A stretch of DNA of 64,000 bases, taken from positions 47,839,269 through 47,903,268 of the forward strand of contig CM055874.1 in NCBI GenBank assembly GCA_029582165.1, in the 5' to 3' direction. Every line of letters begins with the position of its first letter. Position 1 is the first letter of the stretch. This document shows, piece after piece, positions 23,242-34,242 of the stretch. The notes beneath the pieces are model-generated. The model made no database searches. It saw only the letters and a program-made list of their open reading frames with translations, and had not been told where the DNA came from. Source of the stretch: Portulaca oleracea. Lineage: Eukaryota; Streptophyta; Magnoliopsida; Caryophyllales; Portulacaceae. A program made the position numbers and the translations under genes.

Positions 23242-23263
23242 ACTCCTATATGAATACTTTTTT
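23242..23263. repeat. 22-bp direct repeat, right copy
   Basis: Identical to 5050-5071 over 22 bases. It is interpreted as the second copy of a target-site duplication made when the TPR copy inserted. Confidence 0.6.
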
Positions 23264-23589
23264 GGCCACTATATTTCCAACGTTAATAAGACACTAAATG
23301 TGCGTCAAATTCATAGGTAAAGAGTAGTTGGATAAAAGTTTAACTTTGGTGACTTTTAATAATTTTTTGTAACTTTTGGTGATTTTTGGCAATTTTACGC
23401 TAACATATCAAAATATTTTTTTTTAAAAATGATTTTCTTAGAAAATAAATTTACATTTGATATTTTACGTGTTTGGTACAAAGGAAAATAATTTTTCTGG
23501 AAAATGATTTTCACTTGTTTACAATAAGGAGACAGAGATTAAAATGCGTGTGTGAGAGAGAAGGGTGAAAAGGGAGAAAGAGAAAGAAA

Positions 23590-23657
23590 CGAAAGAGAGA
23601 GAGAGAGAGATGAAAAAAGGTGCATGAGATAGAGTGGTAAAGAGGGAGAGAGAGAAA

Positions 23658-23705
<48 letters not shown>
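23590..23705. repeat. (GA)n microsatellite
   Basis: Two GA runs, the longer about 23660-23705, inside the MITE core. Confidence 0.9.
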
Positions 23706-23709
<4 letters not shown>

Positions 23710-23802
23710 TAAAACGGGTGTAAGATAGAGTGGTAGAGAGAGAGGGACAGAGAAAGAGAGAAAAATATTAATGTACAGGAGAGCAAGTGGTGGAGAGAGG
23801 AA

Positions 23803-23806
<4 letters not shown>

Positions 23807-23890
<84 letters not shown>
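23807..23890. repeat. (TA)n microsatellite
   Basis: A TA run interrupted once by GTA, inside the MITE core. Confidence 0.95.
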
Positions 23891-23892
<2 letters not shown>

Positions 23893-24141
23893 AAATGCGT
23901 GCGTGAGAGAGAGTAGTGGAGAGAGAGAGAGAGAGAGAGAGTAGGGGAGAGAAGGAGAAATGATTTACATTAGGTTGGAGTCAAAAAAATAATTTACAAA
24001 TAAGTGGGGGAAAATCATTTTCTTAAAAAATGACTTTTTCCATTTTCTGATCACCAACCACCAGAAAATAGAAAAATCATTTTCCAGAAAATTATTTTTA
24101 TCCGAGCCAAACATACCCTAGGTTAAAAAATAGGAAGCATG

Positions 24142-24855
24142 TAAAACAATTTGGGAGGATTTGCGTCATAAGTTGTAGTTGGTGCTTCTTAGGTACGTAG
24201 AACAATTAGGTAGGGATGATCCTTCTGAGCTGCCGAAGGAGTTTTTTGCATTTTGGACCCCAAAATATAGGGGTATTTATTTTCTGGTCCTACTGTTTTC
24301 ATTATTTATTTTTTGGACTCTAAAGTTTATGAGTTGAATAAAAAAAGGACCTGAAATTTTGTAGGTTTGAAAAAAAGGCCCCTGTACTGTTTTTCTTTTT
24401 TTTTCCTATGTTTAAATTTATCTCCCGATTAGCGCCAAACTTCAGGACTAAGATTAAAACTAATATTAAGGTTGTAATACACCTCTCTTATTCATGTCGG
24501 AACTACTTAGACCCTGGATACTTCAGGGTCTAATTAGTTCCGACATGAATAAGAGAGGTGTATTATAACTTCTGTATATGTTTTGACTTTATTCCTGATG
24601 TTTGGCGCTAATCAGAAAATAAATTCAAACATGAGAAGAAAAAGAAAAATAGTACACGAGCCTTTTCTTTCAACCTACAAACTCTAAGGTTTTTTTATTC
24701 AACCCATAAACTTTAAGGTCCAAAAAATAAACAATGAAAACCGTGGGACCAAAAAATAAATACCCTATACTTCAGGGTCCAAAATGCAAAAAACCCGCTG
24801 CCGAAGAGGCATGTCATCCATAAGCTTTTGAAGGCCACTTTATTTCTGCTCTTAA
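24142..24855 (+). pseudogene. possible exon split by a MITE
   Basis: After removal of the MITE (24239-24796) and one 10-bp TSD copy, a frame gives TIWEDLRHKL, a stop, then LVLLRYVEQLGRDDPSELPK and RHVIHKLLKATLFLLL, ending AAG|GTACGT, a perfect 5' splice-site consensus at 24855/24856. The protein is not recognised. The frame is short and has one stop, so this is weak evidence for a broken host exon. Confidence 0.3.
24239..24796. mobile_element. foldback MITE, Mutator type, TSD gctgccgaag
   Basis: The 558-bp unit is almost entirely one inverted repeat with arms of about 270 bp. The ends read GAGTTTTTTGCATTTTGGA and, on the other strand, GGGTTTTTTGCATTTTGGA. It is flanked by a 10-bp direct repeat gctgccgaag (24229-24238 and 24797-24806). 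A 9-11-bp TSD and G-rich ends point to the Mutator superfamily. The centre also has a stem around cctctcttattcatgtcgga. It is non-coding. Confidence 0.85.
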
Positions 24856-25189
24856 GGTACGTACACATGGTGGATATCACCATACACAATGGAGGACCAT
24901 ATCAATTGCAATTTGGTAGCCGGTAGGCCTAAGCTTTCAACTTCAATTTTAATTTGCATTTGATTTTCTGCATTATTCGTTTCAATGTGGTCCCTTTACT
25001 ATTGATTATTATTGGATGATCTGCTAAAAAAATTAAAGTCTGGAGAAACATGAAAATTAGGGTATGCGAGTAATGCAGTACAACTTAGGATAAAAGCAAC
25101 TCCTTGATTATATTCCTTTTATTCCGAAAAGGGGTAAAAAAAATAATTTCTAAATGAAAAGTGCCAAAATTAATATGCTATTGTAGAAT
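24856..25189. other. low-feature spacer
   Basis: If the exon call is right this is the start of its intron. Otherwise I see nothing recognisable here. Confidence 0.3.
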
Positions 25190-25199
25190 AGCTGATTAA

Positions 25200-25435
25200 A
25201 AATGACAATCAACTTTTCAAAAAAGTCAAAAATGCCACTAATTTTTAACAAACTATCATTATTGCCACTCAACTTTCCAAAATAGTCAAAAATGTCACTG
25301 AAACCTGCTATAACAGGTTGTCAACAGATTAAAAGATTGTTTGGGCAAAAATGTCACTCAACATTCCAAAAAAGGCAAAAATGTCACTCAACTTTCCTAA
25401 AAAATAAAAAATGTCACTATCATCCATTAAAATAA
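25200..25435. repeat. interspersed short repeats (aaaatgtcactcaactttcc)
   Basis: Five or six imperfect copies of a ~26-bp unit containing aaaatgtcactcaactttcc, common in plant non-coding repeats. No termini could be fixed. Confidence 0.6.
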
Positions 25436-25745
25436 ATCAATATCACTAGCTTTAATGTATTTAAACTAATATATAAAAATATTAAATTTAAACTGGAGAT
25501 TCTCGAGAAAATAAAAAATTTATTTCTAGATCATGTAATTGTAAATTTTTTTTTTTTACGATTAGGATTTTATATAATAATGTTATGTTTTTTTATGTTT
25601 TCTCCGTAATTTTTTTTATTTTATTTCTTAGCTTATTCTTAAAATATTTATAATAATATTCTCTCTATGACTTGCTCTCAATCATCTTTGTCTTACTATA
25701 ATTTGTAACACTTTACTTTAATGTTGAATTATAATTTGTAACACA

Positions 25746-25836
<91 letters not shown>
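25746..25836. repeat. (TG)n(TA)n microsatellite at the left transposon edge
   Basis: A short TG run followed by about 78 bp of TA. It ends exactly where the terminal inverted repeat of the Mutator-like element begins. Confidence 0.95.
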
Positions 25837-25837
<1 letters not shown>

Positions 25838-25839
<2 letters not shown>

Positions 25840-27058
25840 GATCATATGAGCATGGTAATAAGGTGAGCATTTGAGCATTACCAATAAGGACCATTGGATC
25901 TTAGATCAATGGATGGGAAAAAAGGAGGACTTTAGAATTTTTTTTTCAACCCTTTTTTGCACCAGATCACGTGAGGCTTTAATATAAAAAAAAAAAAAGG
26001 AAAAGCAAGGGCATCTTAATTACATTAGGCGCATGATCATCAGTTTCTAAAACTGATATTTGAGTTTTCAAAAATCCCTCATTCACAGTGAACGTTCATC
26101 TCCCACATCATTTACAGCCATACTCGACGGTGACGGAGGACCGAGGAGATAGTTTGGACCGCGACTGAGGAACGGAGGAGAAAGATTTGACGACGAAAAT
26201 CATTGTCCGACAACAACAACCTAGAATTCCAACCTTGCTCTATAGTTATGCGAATTAGGGTTTGTAATCCTCCATCATATTTTTGTTTCATCCATATGCG
26301 AATTAGGGTTTATTTCATCCATATGCGAATTAGGGTTTATTTCATATGTATGCAATTGTAACCCATAATTTTAACCCATAATTTCAGTATAAAAATATCC
26401 AAAGGTTCAAACTTTCTAGTCCAGAATTTCAAGATTGCCTTGACATCTTTAGAAACTTGAAATTTCGAGGCAAATGGCTGACGAAAGAAGCTCCAAGGAT
26501 GTATGTGAGGGAGAAGGATGTAAAAGGTTAGTGTTTAATCCTGGATGAATACGATTTTTTGGTTGTATGTGGTTTGGTGCGTGGTACATTTGAAAATTTG
26601 AAATTCAATTGGGAATGATATCCACATTGGTAATATTAGATGTCCACTGTTGGGAGACGGCTGTGTTATATATTTATGTTGACAGACATTAAAGGTGTGG
26701 TCCACAGTGTGATTGATGAATGTCCACAGTGTGATTAATGAATGTCCACAGTGTGATGTATGGCGTGATGATTGATCATAGGTGATTATACATATATGTG
26801 ATGATCGATGTTCACAGACATTAAAAGTGTGGTCCACAGTGTGATTGATGAATGTCCACATTGTGATTCATGAATGTTCACAGTTGATTTTTTATGTCGT
26901 GCTGATTGGTCATGATTGATAATAGTTATACATATATGTGGTGATCGATGTTAATTCACAGACAATAAAGGTGTGATCCACAATGTGATTGATGAATGTC
27001 CACAGTATGATTCATGAATTTCGACAGTGTGTTTTATGGCGCGATGATTGATCATTAT
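25838..27058 (+). repeat. left terminal inverted repeat (outer part)
   Basis: Paired with about 34770-35916 in inverse orientation, with long identical stretches such as the segment around atcaatggatgggaaaaaag. It contains several copies of gaatgtccacagtgtgat. It is interrupted at 27058 by element 3 and resumes at 31405. Confidence 0.85.
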
Positions 27059-27223
27059 TGTAACGCCCCGGAAATTCAATTATAAAAAGTCAAAGTCAAA
27101 CTAACGTTAACAGACAAAACTTAGCGGAAGACTTCGAATTTAGTTTGGGCGTCACTGATGGTGACGACGGCGCTGGTGGGTGGCGCGTCTGGGCGGCAGC
27201 ACGCGGGGCAGGAGGGAGAGATG

Positions 27224-27260
<37 letters not shown>

Positions 27261-28136
27261 CAACCCTGGGTGGTTGCTGGTGGTCGTCGGCGTCGTCTTC
27301 TGTTCGACGGTGGTCTGAGGTGGCGCAGCTGTCTGGCAGCGGTGGCCTGGTGGTGCGGTGGCGCGAGCAGAGGGTGGGGGAGGTTGAAAGTGAAACGGAG
27401 GGAGGGAAAGAGAACGAAAGAGAGAGGGAGGGTGGTTCGCGGTGGTTGCCGGAGGTTGCGGGTGGTGGCCGGCGGCTGCGACGGCGCGGCTGGGTGGACG
27501 GCAGAGAGAGAGAAGGGAGAGGGGGTGAGGGTTAGGGTTAGGGTTTGGGTTTAAATTAGGGTTTGAGGGAGAGGGAGAGAGGTTTTTATATTAACCACAT
27601 TTAGGCCCAATTAACTAATCCTATTCCTAACCCAACCCATTAAGCTAAAAACAGATTTAAAGAATTACTAATAATAGTAATAATAATATTAATACTAATA
27701 ATCATATAATCACATAGCAAATAATATTCCCGTAATTAATCAAATAATAATATTAACCAGCGGAAATTACTATTCTACCCTTGTTAGTCCCTCAACGGTC
27801 CTACGAGCTCAAGCGTTCGCATAAATAAACACATTACGAACAACAGTAAATAATGAAGTCAAACCTATTCTATTAACGACGTCACGGTCAACATCGTTGG
27901 ATTTTTTCGGGATTTTACATCATTACCTTCTTAAAAGAAGTTTCGTCCTAAAACTTAAACTTAAACTTAATCCTAACGGTCCGGTAAGGAAACTAACGGT
28001 TCCATTCCTCCTAAAACTCGAGGTTTTACAACATTACCTTCTTAAAAGAAGTTTCGTCCCCGAAACTTGAACTCAACAGCAACGGTCTCCCAAACGGAAC
28101 TAACACTGGCGCTAACCAAAAATTCGGGGTTTTACA
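27059..28136 (-). repeat. Element 3, 3' LTR
   Basis: In element orientation it begins TGTAAAACCCCGAATTTTTG at 28136 and ends GGCGTTACA at 27059. LTR-like starts recur at 28030 and 27919, each preceded by a PPT-like block. A GA microsatellite lies at 27225-27258. Confidence 0.9.
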
Positions 28137-28180
28137 TCATTACCTTCTTAAAAGAAGTTTCGTCCTCGAAACTTGACGTA
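27919..28180 (-). repeat. three tandem PPT/LTR-start units, element 3
   Basis: The block GAAGTTTCGTCC...TTTTACA (plus-strand view) ends at 27919, 28030 and 28136, spaced 111 and 106 bp. Only the outermost is the real LTR edge. The right LTR has the same set at 31186, 31298 and 31404. Confidence 0.9.
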
Positions 28181-28226
28181 CCTTTAAGAGTAACACAGGT
28201 GAGGCTACTTGCTGTCATCTTCTCTT

Positions 28227-29351
28227 CTACTTTCCAGGTTCTTGATAACTTAAAGGTGAGGCTCTCTGGTTTTCATTGTTCCCATCATTTCCATTGCTTT
28301 CATTGTCATAGCCCTCCGAGGTCAACTGGGGACAGTGTCTTATGTGATGTTGGGGGCTCCCACACTTAAAGCATCCTCCCCTTACAATCCTTGTTCTACA
28401 ATCTCGAGCATAATGCCCAGGTCGGCCACAGTTTCGGCAGGTCGGGACATTCGAGGGCGTACGTCCTGAAGACTGATTGCTTTGCCAATTGTTGGGGCGG
28501 AACCTCTTCTCTTGGTAGGGTTGAGGTGGGTTGAAACGGGGTGGCTCTTTCCTCTTATGCCCTTGCATGCCAAGTTGTCGCTCCATGTCGTGCATTACCC
28601 TTTTTACAGTGAGGGCAACATTCAGCATATTCTGGTAAGATGTGAACTCACGTGATGACATCCGATCCTGAATTTTGCAGTTCAATCCATCCCAGAAACG
28701 ATCCATCCTCAGTTGCTCACTAGACACAAGAGCAGGTGCGAACCGAGATAGTTCGGTGAATTTAGTGGAGTAAGCAAGCACGCTACGCTCTCCTTGGCGT
28801 AAGTCCATGAATTCCTTTTCTTTCGCCTTTTGAAGGGACATAGGATAGAACCGATCTTTCAGCACAATCTTAAAATGGTTCCAATCAAAACCCGGTTCGG
28901 TCCGTATCTCCTTCACACTGGCCCACCATAGATCGGCCTCCTCCTTCAGGTGGTATGCAGCAAAATCCACCCGTAGCTCCTCGGGACAACAGGTTGTGTC
29001 GAAAATATTTTCAATCTCCCTAACCCAATCTTCAAAGACTTTGGGGTCAGCTACCCCTGTATAAGTGGGCGGGTTACAGCTATTAAACCTTTGGAGAAGA
29101 GTGGAGGGATCATCTTCCCTTTCTCCTCCTTGTCGATCCACCACCCTCTTCAGAAGATCCTCGTGCTTGTTAAGCATCTCAATCATCAGCAGGCTAGCAA
29201 GGTCGTTCCCTGGTGCTGTTGTACTCGACCGTGATATCAAGTGAGGAAGACGTTGACGCAGTTCAGTCGCGGTTTGAGGGCGCTGTTCGGCCGCAGCTTG
29301 CGGGCGCTCCCGATTAACATTGTTGGGTTGAGAACCGTTCATGTCCGACAT
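28227..29351 (-). CDS. gag: Element 3 gag (374 aa, intact)
   Basis: A single uninterrupted frame from ATG (29351) to the stop at 28227. Residues ~1-50 are polar and Q/R-rich. About 55-280 is the Ty3/gypsy retrotransposon gag (capsid-like) domain with FEDWVREIENIFD, HLKEEADLWWASVKE and RFYPMSLQKAKEKEFMDL. There is then a basic linker and two CCHC knuckles, CRNCGRPGHYARDC and CFKCGSPQHHIRHC, that bind RNA, and an acidic N-rich tail. Gag forms the particle that packages the transcript. No protease or RT follows before the 3' LTR, so reverse transcriptase must come from another element. The start is the first in-frame ATG after the leader and is shared with element 2. Confidence 0.93.
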   Translation of the reverse strand: MSDMNGSQPNNVNRERPQAAAEQRPQTATELRQRLPHLISRSSTTAPGNDLASLLMIEMLNKHEDLLKRVVDRQGGEREDDPSTLLQRFNSCNPPTYTGVADPKVFEDWVREIENIFDTTCCPEELRVDFAAYHLKEEADLWWASVKEIRTEPGFDWNHFKIVLKDRFYPMSLQKAKEKEFMDLRQGERSVLAYSTKFTELSRFAPALVSSEQLRMDRFWDGLNCKIQDRMSSREFTSYQNMLNVALTVKRVMHDMERQLGMQGHKRKEPPRFNPPQPYQEKRFRPNNWQSNQSSGRTPSNVPTCRNCGRPGHYARDCRTRIVRGGCFKCGSPQHHIRHCPQLTSEGYDNESNGNDGNNENQRASPLSYQEPGK

Positions 29352-30331
29352 CCTGGTTCAAAGGGGTCGATTTAGACTACTAGGGTTCTTATTCTCACAA
29401 CGTACATACGAATTCTGAAGTTAACTACTCTTATTATACTAGAACATAAAAGAACTCGACAAGTAACAGATCCATAAGCATATCTTTAACTCTAATCGCA
29501 TTTAATAGCATCACATTTCGACACTTTGGTACTTGCAACAAAATTCAAGGGTTCCATCTTTGAGATTAACTCCACATTTTACTTGATCATTTGCCAACAT
29601 CCTTTCACTTTCATAAGATTATAACAATAGCTCAAGAAAAGAAATTCATTATTTTATATCACTTGCACCCGAGCATAACATAAAGTTTCATACTCTCCTA
29701 ACTGAGGTTAACAAAAGCAACAAACCACACGGTTATAAATTTAAACAACCAAACACTAATTACATGTAAGTATTACTACTTGGGACTACTTCCACTACTC
29801 TTTTACTAACTCTACTTAGAGTATTTTCATACGAAAGAGGGTTCCTGCGGACCACGATTGGGGTCCAATCAGGATCGTCAAACTCATCCTCAGAGTCCTC
29901 CTCGGAGTCTGCTTCCACCTCGAGCTCTACCAGAACCTCATCTTAAAGCTCGGTCTTTCATTGAGGCTGCCTTCTTTGCAACCTAAAATCTCCAGCGACT
30001 ACTCCTTGTATGTCAAGCTCTCCTTCAGCATCCAAGTTCTCATCGGAGGTCTTCTTTTGCTTCCAGACCCTCCTTGGGGTTGTATTCCGTACCCACCTCG
30101 GGTTTCAAGTTTTTTTTTAGAGGAGCTAAAGTCTTATGCTCATAGCAAGGGTGACGATATACATTCCAACATATGAAGCTAACATAATCAAGCACAGACT
30201 TACAACATATAAGAAATCCAAGAAACAGACAAACATTCCATACCCCCATCCTACACTCATCACTCCGAACGTAGCATCCTAAGGTCTAACTAAACCTAAG
30301 GGACACTTAGGAGCTACCAGGTCGCAACCCA

Positions 30332-30346
30332 GAGCTCTGATACCAT
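30332..30346 (-). other. Element 3 primer-binding site
   Basis: TGGTATCAGAGCTCT on the minus strand, 2 nt after the LTR end; same tRNA-Met primer type as element 2. Confidence 0.85.
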
Positions 30347-30348
30347 TC

Positions 30349-30468
30349 TGTAACGCCCCGGAAATTCAATTATAAAAAGTCAAAGTCAAACTAACGTTAA
30401 CAGACAAAACTTAGCGGAAGACTTCGAATTTAGTTTGGCGTCGCGATGACGTGGCGGCGGCACGTGGG

Positions 30469-30518
<50 letters not shown>

Positions 30519-31404
30519 CAACCCTGGGCGGTTGCTGGTGGTCGTCGGCGTCGTCTTCTGTTCGACGGTGGTGGCGGTGGTCTGAGGTGGCGCGGCTGTC
30601 TGGCAGCGGTGGCCTGGTGGTGCGGTGGCGCGAGCAGAGGGTGGGGGAGGTTGAAAGTGAAACGGTGGGAGGGAAAGAGAACGAAAGAGAGAGGGAGGGT
30701 GGTTCGCGGTGGTTGCCGGAGGTTGCGGGTGGTGGCCGGCGGCTGCGACGGCGCGGCTGGGTGGACGGCAGAGAGAGAGAAGGGAGAGGGGGTGAGGGTT
30801 AGGGTTTGGGTTTGGGTTTAAATTAGGGTTTGAGGGAGAGGGAGAGAGGTTTTTATATTAACCACATTTAGGCCCAATTAACTAATCCTATTCCTAACCC
30901 AACCCATTAAGCTAAAAACAGATTTAAAGAATTACTAATAATAGTAATAATAATATTAATACTAATAATCATATCATCATATAGCAAATAATATTCCCGT
31001 AATTAATCAAATAATAATATTAACCAGCGGAAATTACTATTCTACCCTTGTTTGTCCCTCAACGGTCCTACGAGCTCAAGCGTTCGCATAAATAAACACA
31101 TTACGAACAACAGTAAATAACGAAGTCAAACCTATTCTATTAACGACGTCACGGTCAACATCGTTGGATTTTTTCGGGATTTTACATCATTACCTTCTTA
31201 AAAGAAGTTTCGTCCTCGAAACTTAAACTTAAACTTAATCCTAACGGTCCGGTAAGGAAACTAACGGTTCCATTCCTCCTAAAACTCGAGGTTTTACAAC
31301 ATTACCTTCTTAAAAGAAGTTTCGTCCCCGAAACTTGAACTCAACAGCAACGGTCTCCCAAACGGAACTAACACTGGCGCTAACCAAAAATTCGGGGTTT
31401 TACA
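30349..31404 (-). repeat. Element 3, 5' LTR
   Basis: Partner of 27059-28136. The main differences are the length of the GA run (30471-30515) and a small indel region next to it. Short TTAGGG-like runs occur near 30797. Confidence 0.9.
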
Positions 31405-31447
31405 ATTATTGGTTGTAGACATGCATATAACAAATGGAGTAATTTTG

Positions 31448-34242
31448 GAGTAATAGTTGACATCGATATTGTTTAATGTTCATAGATGAAAAGTTTGATG
31501 TTCACAATTATTGTTTTGCTTATATTAAATAAAATGCAAGTGGTGTCCACACTAGCATTGATTAATGTTCACTGTGAAAAATGGTGTTGTCCACACTGAC
31601 ATTATTTAGCTGGTGGTTGTTCAAATAATGATTAAATTATGCATAGTGACATTACTTGATGTCGACAAATGAAAAGTTTGGGTCTACAATATATTTCAAT
31701 ATGGGTGGGTTTGTGGGTGTGGATTACACAGTATGATAGTGGGGTATTATGTACGTATTGGGCACAATGTGGTCCACGTTGTTGGTTAGTTGATTTGAAT
31801 GTATGAATTTCATAAAGTCTGGTGTCCACAGTCATTGTTGTGTGTGTACTCAACGAAAATGCGATGTCCTCATTGGTATTAATTGATGTCCGCTGTGAAA
31901 AACGATGATGTCCACACTGACATTGTATGTTTTTTATAAAATGTAAATGGTGTTTGTTCAAATAATGATAAATTGTTCCTTTATAAAAGTTCTTATATGT
32001 TTTCTTATTTTTTTCCACTATCATTGTAGGCGGACCAATTGGAGGCATTGAGGAAACGTTATTGTCACGACATAATTATGCATGCAGATAACAAGTTGAA
32101 AGACCAAGCGTTCAGCAAAGCATCCCATTGGGATGAAACCAAAGCACATTTGGATGGTTAAGTGTCAGATTTGAATTACGTAGTAGTTTGTGTACCATGA
32201 ACTTGTGGATGGTTGACTTTTGATTGTAATGAACAAAATTTTGATTGGTGTTGAGGGCTTTTTCTTGCACTTTGTATTTCAGGAACCACCATTAGCGATG
32301 TATGATACTATGTTAATACTTGACGCATTAATGATGGATGATGTCTGCAATATTAGTTGAATATGTGCACAATAACATTAGTGGAAATGTGCACAATATA
32401 TAAACATGTAAACCCTCATTGTTTCCATTAGGAATGTATGCATGTCCACGCTCTAAATGCGTATTGTCCACAGTGTCACGAATAGATATCCACAACATAT
32501 ACCTATATCGTCCTTCTAGAAAACTCTAACAAATGTCATATAGAACTGCCAATAACAATGAAATTATGCAATAAAATTAAACCCCATGACAATCACATAT
32601 CCCATAATGAATGCATGTCCACAGTCTAAACACCTAATGTACACGGTGTCACAAATAAATGTCCACACATATACTTATATCGTCCTACTTATAGAACTGC
32701 CAATAAAATGAGTGTTGACAATAAAATTACCCTCTATGACAATTTTAATGCTTTCGTCTTCTATGACAATCAAACATACCAATTTAATGAATCACGTTCT
32801 ACCACGACCATTTTAATGCTTTCGTCTGCTACGACAATTAAACCACATGCAATTGCACATCCATAATGTATGCATGTCCACACTCTAACTGCGTCATGTT
32901 CACAGTGTCACAGGTAGATGTCCACAACTTATACTTCTGTCATGCTTCTTGATAATTCTAAAATATGTCATATAAAGTCCATGATGGAACTGCCAATATC
33001 ATTATTCGGCACATTACGAATGTCCACACTCTAAATTCGTAATGCCCACGATGTCACAAGTAGATGTCCACAACATATGCTTATATCATTCTTCTTGGCA
33101 TAAGTACCAATATCATAAGTGGTGACAATAAAGTTACATTGCAATCACACACACCAAACTTATGAATCACATTCTACTTAACATTATACCCTTACCATAT
33201 TAATGTTTTCTTCTACTATGACAATTAAACCCCATGCGAATCACACACCCATAATGAATGCATGTCCACCCTATGAATACGTAATGTCCATGGTGTCACA
33301 AACAGATGTCCACAACTTACAAATAATCTAAAAAAATGTCAATTAAATTTCTTATCCTGCCACCATTGGTTTCCATTGCAATTTTATTACTTATACCATG
33401 GTGGTGCCAACCACACATCCATAATGAATCCTAAAAAAAGGCACACATTATACATGCCATCACTTCTAAGGAATTAATTAACATATATCAAGTGCATGCT
33501 GCTGAATATAATTTTATAAAAATATACACGCATGATGAATGAATGTTCACACTTTAAATGCATAATGCTCACGATGTCACAAATAGATGTCCACAACATA
33601 TGCTTATATCGTCCTTCTTGACAGAACTGCCAATAACATAAGTGGTGACAATAAAGTTACATGGTAATCACACACACCAAACTAATGAGTCACATTCTAC
33701 CTACCATCATACCCTTACCATATTAATGCTTTCTTTTGCTATGACAATTAAACCCCATGCGAATCACACATCCATAATGAATGCATGTCCACACCATGAA
33801 TACGTAATGTCCATGGTGTCACAAATAGATGTCCACATCTTACAAATAATCTAAAAAAAGTCAATTAAATTTCGTACCCTGCCACCATTGGTTTCCATTG
33901 CAATTATATTACTTATACCATGGGGGTGCCAACAACACATCCATAATGAATCCTAAAAAAAGGCACACATTATACATGTCATCACTTTTGAGGAATTAAT
34001 TAACATATATCAGGTGCATGCCACTGAATATGATTTTAGAAAAATATATATGCAGGTATATAATGTCCACATTCAATATACGCCTTGTCCTTTTACAGGA
34101 TACTGTATGTCCATAGTCCAAATACCATAAATGTTCATACTTAGATTGCATAATACGATATGTCCATAATCCCAAAAACTAAATTTCAAATACAATAAAT
34201 GTTCATACTTAAGAATATGTAATAGAGTACTAATATGTCATC
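31448..34242. repeat. internal repeat field of the Mutator-like element
   Basis: No coding frame. Copies of a ~100-bp motif built around atgaatgcatgtccacac, gtcacaaatagatgtccaca and acatatgcttatatcgtcc recur near 32430, 32600, 32870, 33020, 33250, 33540 and 33780. A larger direct duplication pairs about 33010-33525 with 33533-34045, period 523 bp. The core gtccaca is very frequent on both strands, as it is in the inverted arms. Confidence 0.75.

Larger units (their letters stand above)
23466..24121. mobile_element. terminal-inverted-repeat MITE with microsatellite core
   Basis: The ends share an inverted repeat (GTGTTTGG...GGAAAATAAT...CTGGAAAATGATTTTC on the left; its complement ends GCCAAACATACC on the right). 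The core is dominated by GA and TA microsatellites. Superfamily and exact edges are not certain. Confidence 0.55.
27059..31404 (-). mobile_element. Element 3: gag-only LTR retrotransposon, short LTRs, TSD attat
   Basis: A 4346-bp unit with attat at 27054-27058 and 31405-31409. The LTRs are 27059-28136 (1078 bp) and 30349-31404 (1056 bp); the internal region is 2212 bp with PBS, leader and one intact gag, and no pol. It has the same internal layout and LTR ends as element 2, but its LTRs lack about 2.6 kb of middle sequence and carry one more PPT/LTR-start unit. Intact gag and TSD suggest that it is the younger of the two. It inserted into one arm of the Mutator-like element. Confidence 0.92.

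Noticed and set aside
27158..27554. Arg/Gly-rich frames in the LTRs of element 3 (also 30446-30821)
   Set aside because: They consist of GA microsatellite and GC-rich LTR leader, on the antisense strand of the element.
32400..34045. CRISPR-like array
   Set aside because: Units are degenerate, spacers are not unique and of unequal length, and the DNA is clearly plant transposon sequence.
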